NCBI RefSeq assembly: GCF_009601505.1
Contig: NZ_WITC01000129.1
Span: forward strand, 1 to 43,291
From: Sinorhizobium terangae
GTDB taxonomy: Bacteria; Pseudomonadota; Alphaproteobacteria; Rhizobiales; Rhizobiaceae
Direction: 5' to 3'
Length of the DNA: 43,291 nt
The notes under the pieces are model-generated. The model did not search any database and had not been told where the DNA came from. It saw nothing but the letters and a program-made list of their open reading frames with translations. The position numbers were made by a program, and so were the translations under genes. Positions 17,927-24,333 of the stretch are shown here, piece by piece. Numbering within the stretch: the first letter of the stretch is position 1; every line of letters starts with the position of its first letter.

Positions 17927-18340
17927 CTAGCTGCCAGCGGGGGGCCCAGCGTCGCTACGGTCATCAGGGTGTCCAATTTGCATCCCGCTTGGCGGACAAT
18001 TATCGGGATTCGGACTCTCCCCACGCTGGCCGGCCCATGTAAGCAGGGCATCGAGAGCCGGGCAAAGCGCTTGTCCCCAATCGGTCAGGCAATACTCAAC
18101 CTTCGGCGGCACCTGATGATGAACAATGCGGCGGACAATCCCGTCATTCTCCAACTGCCGGAGCTGTTGGATCAACATCTTCTGGGAAACTGCCGGTATG
18201 GCACGTTCCAGGTCCGAGAAGCGCAACACCCGTCCACCGAATAAGTGAAACAGGATCACCAGCTTCCAGCGGCCTTCGAGCAGCTTCAGAGCGGCCTCAA
18301 CTCCTTCGGCCGCTGTTTCCCGCGTGTATTGATGGGGCAT
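17927..18340 (-). CDS. HxlR-family transcriptional regulator
   Basis: This 137-residue winged-helix regulator has the HxlR signature: AALKLLEGRWKLVILFHLFGG near residue 16, RFSDLERAIPAVSQKMLIQQL as the recognition region, and VPPKVEYCLTDWGQAL in the wing. Such proteins often respond to electrophiles or aldehydes and control a divergent oxidoreductase. It is transcribed away from the NTF2-like/SDR pair, with a 97-base shared promoter region, and probably controls those genes. A decayed transposase lies immediately downstream of its 3' end. Confidence 0.92.
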   Translation of the reverse strand: MPHQYTRETAAEGVEAALKLLEGRWKLVILFHLFGGRVLRFSDLERAIPAVSQKMLIQQLRQLENDGIVRRIVHHQVPPKVEYCLTDWGQALCPALDALLTWAGQRGESPNPDNCPPSGMQIGHPDDRSDAGPPAGS

Positions 18341-18374
18341 ACGTTTTCGTAAGTACCTGACTTATTCGTGCGTT

Positions 18375-18396
18375 CTTGAACTTTGTGGAAGTTAAG
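18375..18396. promoter_or_regulatory. Candidate HxlR operator
   Basis: Within the divergent promoter, an imperfect dyad (CTTGAACTT, then AAGTTAAG after a short spacer) is centred between the two gene starts. HxlR-type dimers bind such dyads close to promoters, so this is a candidate operator by position only. Confidence 0.3.
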
Positions 18397-18437
18397 GCAA
18401 TTTCCATACGTACGCAAGTAAACACCGGAGAGTGATT

Positions 18438-18761
18438 ATGCCTCTTAAACTTCCCAAACCTGTTGCCGACTATTTCGCTGCCGACGCAAAGGACGGCTCG
18501 GCAGTTGCCAACCGCTTCACCCCTGATGCTGTGGTGATCGACGAAAGACAGACGTACACAGGCCGCAAGGCCATTGCTCGATGGAAGGCGGAGTCGTCCA
18601 CCAAGTACGAGTACTCTTGCGAGCCGATTGCCGCCGAGGAGGAGGGGGGAAAGATCATCGTCACCGCGCACCTGACTGGTAACTTCCCCGGCAGCCCGGT
18701 CGACCTTCGTTACGCCTTCGTACTTGCGGGCGATGCGATCGCGCACCTGGAGATCGCCTGA
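18438..18761 (+). CDS. NTF2-like (SnoaL-type) protein
   Basis: This 107-residue protein has the cone-shaped NTF2-like fold pattern: an N-terminal helix (KPVADYFAADAKDGSAVANRF), the conserved FTPDAVVIDERQTYTG turn with a GRKAIARWKAES helix, and C-terminal strands ending in AFVLAGDAIAHLEI. Members bind or isomerise small hydrophobic molecules, or have no known activity. It is the first gene divergent from hxlR. Its TGA overlaps the ATG of the SDR gene by one base, so the two are translationally coupled and likely act in the same detoxification step. A GGAGAG site precedes the ATG at 18438. Confidence 0.88.
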   Translation: MPLKLPKPVADYFAADAKDGSAVANRFTPDAVVIDERQTYTGRKAIARWKAESSTKYEYSCEPIAAEEEGGKIIVTAHLTGNFPGSPVDLRYAFVLAGDAIAHLEIA

Positions 18762-19543
18762 TGAACTTCGATCTAGGTCTTGAGGGCCAGCGTGCATTGG
18801 TGACGGGCGGCACAAAGGGTACGGGTGCGGCGGTGGTTCAGGCTTTGCTGGCCGCGGGCGCGCGGGTCGCGACAACTGCCAGGACCGTGCCCGAACCCAA
18901 GGCGGAGGGTCCCCATTATATAGCTGCCGATCTCATGGCTGCCGAGGGCTGTGCGAAGGTCGCCGATGAGGTGCTGGCCCATTTTGGCGGCATCGACATC
19001 GTCGTCAACGTGCTTGGCGGGTCCAGCGCGCCGGCCGGTGGCTTTGCTGCGCTGAGCGACGAGGAATGGCTGAAGGAACTGAACCACAATCTGATGCCCG
19101 CGGTTCGGCTCGACCGGGCACTTCTGCCGGCAATGATAGCGCGGGGATCTGGTGTTATCATTCACGTGACGTCGATACAGCACGAGTTGCCGCTGCCGGA
19201 ATCGACGACCGCCTACGCCGCGGCCAAGGCCGCACTCTCGACCTACAGCAAAAGCCTCTCAAAGGAAGTGACCCCAAAGGGGATCAGGGTGGTCCGTGTG
19301 TCGCCGGGCTGGATCGAAACCGATGCGGCCGTGGCGCTTGCCGAACGGCTCGCGAAGGAAGCGGGTACCGACTACGAGGGTGGCAAAAAGATCATCATGG
19401 GTGCGCTTGGCGGTATACCGCTCGGGCGGCCGACGAAACCGAAAGAGGTTGCTGATCTTGTAACGTTCCTTGCATCATCGCGTGCGGGGGCGATCACCGG
19501 CACCGAATATGTCATCGACGGTGGCATGGTACCTACCGCTTAA
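18761..19543 (+). CDS. SDR-family NAD(P)-dependent oxidoreductase
   Basis: This complete 260-residue short-chain dehydrogenase has the cofactor motif TGGTKGTG near residue 15, a modified NNAG segment (VNVLGG), the catalytic Ser in HVTSIQHE, Tyr152 and Lys156 in the YAAAK motif, the SPGWIETD turn and the C-terminal GTEYVIDGGM that closes the Rossmann domain. The exact substrate is unknown. It is coupled to the NTF2-like gene and divergent from hxlR, an arrangement repeatedly seen for aldehyde or ketone detoxification genes. The next gene in the unit, a zinc-type oxidoreductase, has decayed. Confidence 0.93.
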   Translation: MNFDLGLEGQRALVTGGTKGTGAAVVQALLAAGARVATTARTVPEPKAEGPHYIAADLMAAEGCAKVADEVLAHFGGIDIVVNVLGGSSAPAGGFAALSDEEWLKELNHNLMPAVRLDRALLPAMIARGSGVIIHVTSIQHELPLPESTTAYAAAKAALSTYSKSLSKEVTPKGIRVVRVSPGWIETDAAVALAERLAKEAGTDYEGGKKIIMGALGGIPLGRPTKPKEVADLVTFLASSRAGAITGTEYVIDGGMVPTA

Positions 19544-19668
19544 AACCACTCGTTCAGATAATAAGGAGTGCGGCAGGGGATTCCGCGTAGGTGTTCGTCG
19601 ACACTTGGACGCGCCTTGCCCAAAGCTATTGTCGAGCCGATCAAGCTTCCAATGAGAGGCCATGTCGA

Positions 19669-20205
19669 ATGTTTGCCGTCTAGGTTGAGAACCCCAGCAG
19701 GGAATATCCGCTGAGGGCGCTTTGTATTGGCGAGCAGCCCTGCCCCATAGGTCCGGATGACTTGCTACGAGGTCAAAGTCTCGCATGCGAGCTTGAACCG
19801 GCACGATCTCTTTACCCTCCAGGGGATCACGCACCACCCAGATCCTCTTTGGTTCCCGATCATTCTGGGCAATGACGGCGCCGGCACGCTGAATGACGGG
19901 ACACCGGTTGCCATCTATCCGACGGTCGGCAGGGACGATTGGCGAGACAACGAGACGCTGGACCCCCACTGGCACATCTTCAGCGAATTTCTGCCAGGAA
20001 CCTTTGCCGATTACATCGCCATTCCACGACGCAATGCGCATGTCAATGGAGGTCGCTTCCATTCTTTGCACAGCCTGGCTTATGGCGTATCGAGCCCTTT
20101 TCGTGCGGGCGGGCAGCATGCCGGGCTAACGCCGGCTGGTACAGGACGCACGGGGAGGCATGGCCACGGCACTGATCCAACTCGCTGCGGCGGCCGTCTG
20201 TTTCG
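19669..20205 (+). pseudogene. Medium-chain (quinone-type) oxidoreductase, decayed
   Basis: The gene can be followed from an ATG at 19669, but the fifth codon is a TAG stop at 19681. The frame then encodes VENPSREYPLRALCIGEQP, shifts near 19755 into VKVSHASLNRHDLFTLQGI and GNDGAGTLNDGTPVAIYPT, and shifts again near 20060 into ILCTAWLMAYRALF and later GGMATALIQLAAAA. These match in order the N-terminal half of zinc-binding MDR oxidoreductases. The C-terminal half is missing. Thus there is one nonsense mutation, at least two frameshifts and a truncation. It probably once formed an operon with the SDR and NTF2-like genes. Confidence 0.75.
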
Positions 20206-20840
20206 ATAGGTGTCGGTGACGTGGTGCCACTGTGTTTGCGGGTGTCATGCGGGAGCCGTGGTGGTCCTTTCTGCTGCTGGTAACAATCGCGAAGACGGGA
20301 CGCTATCTTGTTCTCGCCGTCGCGACGTTCGGAACTCTATCGGCATTCGGCATTTGATGAATTTTTCGCACCAGCCGGTCCGCAACCACGGAGCGAAGAA
20401 GATTTGAGGGTCGTAGCGCACCAGCCTTCATTCAGCAGGAGCCATCCAGTCTCGCCTTGATCGCGTTCATCTGCTCGATCTCCTTGCGCGCGGGATGTCT
20501 CTATTTGAACGGGCGCAGGTGGACGTGAGCTTCCATTCGGCGGATGGGGTTGGTGAAGAAGCCGAAATCTTCTTTGATCTCAAGGAAGCGAAATTGGCCG
20601 AGCGACCTGCGCCTTCGTCGGCGCCGGTGCTTCGATGGAACGTATGGGAAAATCGCGGCTTTCCTGAGAGCCGGCAGTAGTCCAGTTGTGTCCGTGCAGG
20701 CAATCAACCGGGCCTGAGCGATACAACACTAGGAGGGCAGCAGGTCGTACATATGAAATCTTTATGCTGTTGCTTGGCGTCTCCTCTCGATTTCATATGG
20801 CAGTCGGGTTCATCATTCCTCTCCATCCGGAGTTTCGCCG
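20206..20840. other. Non-coding stretch with no recognised gene
   Basis: Several short open frames exist on both strands, but none has family-like sequence. The only clear structure is the inverted repeat at 20750-20799. Confidence 0.45.
20750..20799. repeat. Perfect 11-bp inverted repeat, 28-base loop
   Basis: CATATGAAATC at 20750-20760 is repeated as its exact reverse complement at 20789-20799. It lies 42 bases upstream of the small gene at 20841. The arms are AT-rich in otherwise GC-rich DNA, which makes chance occurrence less likely. It could be a paired operator, a looped mRNA leader or a mobile-element end. Confidence 0.6.
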
Positions 20841-21119
20841 ATGAATTTCAAATTTCGGGATCTGATTGGCCAACCGAACGACGGCTCCGAGTCTGGGGTC
20901 GTGTTGTGGGTGTTTCAGGACTACGACCGACACTGGCGCGTCCGGAAGGAAGGAGAGCGCTCCGACGTGGCACATCCGTCGCGACGAGAGGCCGTTGTTT
21001 TCGCTCGGGAACTCTGCGCGGGACACCGATCCTATAAGATATATCTCCAGCTAGCTGATGGTCGTTTCGCGCTGGAACTTCTGAACACCGGCGGCGGTGC
21101 ATCCAAGACCTGCTGCTGA
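20841..21119 (+). CDS. Small hypothetical protein, DUF2188-like
   Basis: This 92-residue soluble protein, starting MNFKFRDLIGQP, has a central segment with WRVRKEGERSDVAHPSRREA followed by a helix VVFARELC. This recalls the DUF2188 pattern, in which a tryptophan strand, a basic turn and an Ala-rich helix occur. The last strand (IYLQLADGRFALELL) ends near a Cys-Cys terminus. A GGAG site eight bases before the ATG supports the start. No function is assigned. It follows the perfect inverted repeat. Confidence 0.45.
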   Translation: MNFKFRDLIGQPNDGSESGVVLWVFQDYDRHWRVRKEGERSDVAHPSRREAVVFARELCAGHRSYKIYLQLADGRFALELLNTGGGASKTCC

Positions 21120-21491
21120 TTAACGGTGTTGAATCCCACTTACTCATTCTTGGCGCGCAGACGGCACCCGCATGCGTTCTTGAGCCGGGCTGCGCGACCG
21201 GCAGCGACGCATCTTCCGCCTGTCGACTATCCGCCAGATTGGTCGCCGGAATCGAAGTTCTCCGCCGCGTGCTGCACCGGCTTTCCCGTAGCAACCCATC
21301 TGGCGAGTGGACGATATGAAAGACGCCCATGCAGTCGCCGGCTATCCAAATGAAGTTCCTACTTCTTTTCCATGAGCCCGCAATCGAAAAGTTATGGGGG
21401 CGCCAATAACGTGTCGGCATGGATGGCCCGAGGTCGATCAGGTTTCGATTGTATCGGGTGGCATCCGGCAAAACAGATGGAGCGACGATAA
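21120..21491. other. Non-coding stretch
   Basis: No gene recognised on either strand. It separates the hypothetical gene from the group of tiny membrane-protein ORFs before kdp. Confidence 0.4.
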
Positions 21492-21680
21492 ATGTATTCC
21501 CGTCTCGGCACGGATCACTTCACCCCGCATATGCGGCAGACCCGGCGCCCAGCCGTCACCGATGAGAGGCGTGCGGAGGCGCTCCCTTATCCGGAGGATT
21601 TGTGAATTTTCCTGCGGCTCGGGATCGTCATTGGTACTGTCTCGATAGCGATAGCGCTTCTAAGCTGGGCCGCGCATTGA
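21492..21680 (+). pseudogene. Tiny single-helix membrane protein ORF interrupted by TGA
   Basis: An ATG at 21492 opens a 62-codon frame: a polar, arginine-rich N-terminus (MYSRLGTDHF... to ALPYPEDL), an in-frame TGA at 21603, and then a clean membrane helix (IFLRLGIVIGTVSIAIALLS) ending WAAH and a stop. That a hydrophobic helix continues in the same frame beyond the TGA suggests one original protein of about 62 residues with a recent nonsense mutation. A GGAG motif lies upstream of the ATG. Its architecture mirrors the neighbour at 21699. No family is recognised. Confidence 0.4.
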
Positions 21681-21698
21681 TCGGGCGGGGCGGGCGAA

Positions 21699-21863
21699 AT
21701 GGAGAACAAAGACCCCCGACAGGCCTCGCATGCGCGGACCCGAAGGCCATCGACCACAACGGTCGAGATATTGACGACGGAACTGCAAGGCATCATTCCG
21801 GTCACGATCGCGATGTTCGCCGTTATCGTCATCCTTGGCGTCGTCATGGACTTGGCGAGATAG
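21699..21863 (+). CDS. 54-residue single-pass membrane protein, unknown
   Basis: A polar, basic N-terminal half (MENKDPRQASHARTRRPSTT) is followed by VEILTTELQ and one strong transmembrane helix (GIIPVTIAMFAVIVILGVVM), ending DLAR. It starts 18 bases after the preceding tiny ORF. It is one of several small membrane-protein ORFs leading into kdpF and could be a Kdp accessory peptide or an unrelated small membrane protein. The ribosome-binding site is weak (GGGCGGGCG), which lowers confidence. Confidence 0.4.
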   Translation: MENKDPRQASHARTRRPSTTTVEILTTELQGIIPVTIAMFAVIVILGVVMDLAR

Positions 21864-22194
21864 GTCGGACCAGGAAAGGCAGCTTGTCGCCGGCACGCGC
21901 CGGCGCCGGGCAAGCAGGGTTACCTTCGCACCGCGTATGCAGCTCTTCGGCGATACGGGAGCCAAGGCAGCCGATCACCAAATTCCTATACGTTTCCTAT
22001 TTCTTTCCTTTCCCGCCTCTCTCGAATCTTTATGCGGTTCGGAGCCATATTCTCGCCAAAATTTGACATCGCGCGCCGCACCCCTCGATCGTGCGGTGAG
22101 TGGGATGTCCACGCCATTGCGTCTGCCCGCCGATCGGTTCTCACCGCCTCCAGGGGAGCGCAGTAAGTCGAAACAGCGCACAGGAATTATCGAC
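21864..22194. promoter_or_regulatory. Probable kdp promoter region
   Basis: This 331-base gap lacks a gene. It includes a pyrimidine-rich, AT-rich stretch at about 21978-22035 and a TTGACA box at 22063-22068, without a good -10 partner. KdpE in other bacteria binds T-rich sequence upstream of kdp, so this is where KdpE control would be expected. The exact promoter cannot be fixed by eye. Confidence 0.35.
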
Positions 22195-22275
22195 ATGGAC
22201 GTTGTCGTTCTCGCCATGGGCATCGTGTTCTTCGCCCTATCGCTTGTCTACGTCAGGGCGTGCAGCAACCTCTAA
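22195..22275 (+). CDS. 26-residue hydrophobic peptide upstream of kdpF
   Basis: MDVVVLAMGIVFFALSLVY followed by VRACSNL is a single membrane helix with a short basic tail. It ends 15 bases before kdpF, so it is almost certainly co-transcribed with kdp. Similar short peptides occur just before kdpF in other rhizobia, as far as I recall. Like KdpF, it could stabilise the Kdp complex, but that is inference. A recognisable Shine-Dalgarno (AGGAATT) precedes the ATG. Confidence 0.6.
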   Translation: MDVVVLAMGIVFFALSLVYVRACSNL

Positions 22276-22290
22276 TAGCGGAGCGCAAAG

Positions 22291-22380
22291 ATGCTCATTG
22301 ATTACACTCTCGGTGGTGTGGTGACGGTATTTCTTCTCGTCTACCTGACCCACGCCGTCGTTCGCCCGGAGCGGTTCTGA
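22291..22380 (+). CDS. kdpF: KdpF, small subunit of K+-transporting ATPase
   Basis: A 29-residue single-helix peptide, MLIDYTLGGVVTVFLLVY then LTHAVVRPERF, is the same length as E. coli KdpF and has the family's C-terminal RPERF. KdpF sits in the membrane and stabilises the KdpFABC complex. It is 32 bases upstream of kdpA. A GGAG motif occurs eight bases before the ATG. Confidence 0.85.
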   Translation: MLIDYTLGGVVTVFLLVYLTHAVVRPERF

Positions 22381-22412
22381 TCGCCAGGCCTAATGCTCGG
22401 AAAGCCATACCT

Positions 22413-24116
22413 ATGACTCTCAACGGATGGATACAGATCCTCGTCTTCTGCGGGATCATCATTTTGCTCGTGAAGCCGCTTGGCGGTTACATGACGCGCG
22501 TCTTCGACGGCGAGCGCACGGTTCTTTCGATCCTCTTCGGTCCAATCGAGCGCGGTCTTTACCGGATTGCCGGAACGAGCGAACGCGAGGAACAGCATTG
22601 GACCGCCTACGCTGCGGCGCTGTTGTTCTTCAATCTCGCCGGCTTCCTGCTTCTTTATTTCCTCCAACGCCTACAGGGCGCCTTGCCGTTCAATCCGGCC
22701 GGCATGAGCGCCGTCCCGCCAGAGCTTGCCTTCAACACGGCGGCGAGCTTCATGACGAACACCAATTGGCAGAACTACGGCGGCGAAAGCACGATGTCCT
22801 ATCTCGTGCAGATGGCCGGACTGACGGTGCAGAACTTCGTCTCGGCGGCAACCGGCATTGCCATCGCGGTGGCCCTGATCCGCGGCTTTGCCAGGGCTTC
22901 GGTAAAGTCGATCGGCAATTTCTGGGTCGATATGACCCGAAGCACACTCTACGTGCTGCTGCCGATCTGTGTCTTGCTGACGCTCGTCTATGTCTACCTC
23001 GGCGTGCCTCAGACCCTCGGCGCCTACGTCAACGCGACGACGCTTGAAGGCGCGCAACAGACGATCGCGGTCGGCCCTGTCGCCTCGCAGATCGCCATCA
23101 AGATGCTGGGCACCAATGGCGGCGGCTTCTTCAACGCCAATGCGGCGCATCCGTTCGAGAACCCGGACGCGATCTCGAACTTGATCCAGATGGTCTCGAT
23201 CTTCGCGATCGGCGCGGCTCTCACCAATGTCTTCGGCCGCATGGTCGGCAACCAGCGGCAGGGCTGGGCCATTCTTGCCACCATGGGCGTTCTCTTCCTC
23301 GCGGGCGTTGCCGTTTGCTATTGGGCGGAGGCTGCAGGCAATCCGCTCGTGCATGCGCTTGGCCTGGAGGGTGGCAACATGGAAGGCAAGGAAGTGCGTT
23401 TCGGCATTCCCTTGTCGGCACTCTTCGCCGCCATCACCACAGCGGCGTCGTGCGGGGCTGTCAACGCCATGCATGACAGCTTCACCGCGCTCGGTGGCCT
23501 GATCCCGTTGATCAACATGCAGCTTGGCGAAATCATCATCGGCGGCGTTGGCGCGGGCTTCTACGGCATCCTTCTGTTCGTCGTGCTGGCAATCTTCGTC
23601 GCCGGGCTGATGGTCGGCCGCACGCCGGAATACCTTGGCAAGAAAATCGAGGCGAAAGAGGTCAAGATGGCGGTTCTTGCCATCCTTTGCGTCCCGCTTT
23701 CGGTCCTCGGGTTCACGGCGATCGCAGCGGTTTTACCGAATGCGGTAGCGTCAATCGCCAATCCAGGCCCGCACGGCTTTTCGGAGATCCTCTATGCCTA
23801 CACGTCGGGTACGGCCAACAATGGCTCTGCCTTCGGCGGCCTGACCGGGAATACGCCCTGGTATAACATCACCATCGGTCTCTCGATGCTGATCGGACGT
23901 TTCCTGGTGATCATCCCGGCGCTCGCGATCGCTGGCTCGCTCGTGACCAAGAAGACCGTGCCTGCCTCGGCCGGCACCTTCCCGACCGATGGCGCGCTGT
24001 TCGTTGGCCTCCTGGGTGGCGTCATCCTGGTCGTCGGCGGGTTGACCTTCTTCCCGGCGCTCGCCGTCGGGCCGATCGTCGAGCATCTCGCCACGCTTCT
24101 CGGACAGACCTTCTGA
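22413..24116 (+). CDS. kdpA: KdpA, K+-binding and channel-like subunit
   Basis: This 567-residue polytopic membrane protein (about ten helices) forms the selectivity filter of the high-affinity K+ pump KdpFABC. It is descended from K+ channels, and four pore-loop segments are visible: TNTNWQNYGGES near residue 115, LGTNGGGFFNANAAHP near 230, LEGGNMEGKEVRFG near 320-345, and TSGTANNGSAFGGL near 470. These glycines line the filter. The length is close to the 557 residues of the E. coli protein and no frameshift is present. It is followed by a small unrecognised gene before kdpB, which is not the case in E. coli. Confidence 0.97.
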   Translation: MTLNGWIQILVFCGIIILLVKPLGGYMTRVFDGERTVLSILFGPIERGLYRIAGTSEREEQHWTAYAAALLFFNLAGFLLLYFLQRLQGALPFNPAGMSAVPPELAFNTAASFMTNTNWQNYGGESTMSYLVQMAGLTVQNFVSAATGIAIAVALIRGFARASVKSIGNFWVDMTRSTLYVLLPICVLLTLVYVYLGVPQTLGAYVNATTLEGAQQTIAVGPVASQIAIKMLGTNGGGFFNANAAHPFENPDAISNLIQMVSIFAIGAALTNVFGRMVGNQRQGWAILATMGVLFLAGVAVCYWAEAAGNPLVHALGLEGGNMEGKEVRFGIPLSALFAAITTAASCGAVNAMHDSFTALGGLIPLINMQLGEIIIGGVGAGFYGILLFVVLAIFVAGLMVGRTPEYLGKKIEAKEVKMAVLAILCVPLSVLGFTAIAAVLPNAVASIANPGPHGFSEILYAYTSGTANNGSAFGGLTGNTPWYNITIGLSMLIGRFLVIIPALAIAGSLVTKKTVPASAGTFPTDGALFVGLLGGVILVVGGLTFFPALAVGPIVEHLATLLGQTF

Positions 24117-24125
24117 GGTGATGCC

Positions 24126-24293
24126 ATGGAACAGCGATTCCAGCAGTCACGCAAACACTTTGATCCCCGCGCCACGGCGCGGGGACCGGTCGAGCCGCCG
24201 CGCGTATCGAGCATCCTTCTCCTGATGACGGGCGTCGTGGTGCTGATCGCGCGCCTTGTCGAGGCGCTCATTCCATTGTTCACGGCGGTCTGA
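24126..24293 (+). CDS. 55-residue membrane protein inserted between kdpA and kdpB
   Basis: This small ORF starts ten bases after kdpA. A basic cytoplasmic stretch (MEQRFQQSRKHFDPRATAR) is followed by GPVEPPRVSSI and one membrane helix (LLLMTGVVVLIARLVEALI). It is in the right strand, spacing and composition to be part of the kdp transcript, with a GAGGTGATGCC region as a weak RBS. Its position between the pore and pump subunit genes suggests an accessory role for Kdp. No family is recognised, and it is too short to be certain. Confidence 0.6.
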   Translation: MEQRFQQSRKHFDPRATARGPVEPPRVSSILLLMTGVVVLIARLVEALIPLFTAV

Positions 24294-24333
24294 CGGATCG
24301 CGGTGATCTTAGACCTTCAAGCTGGAGTCTCCT

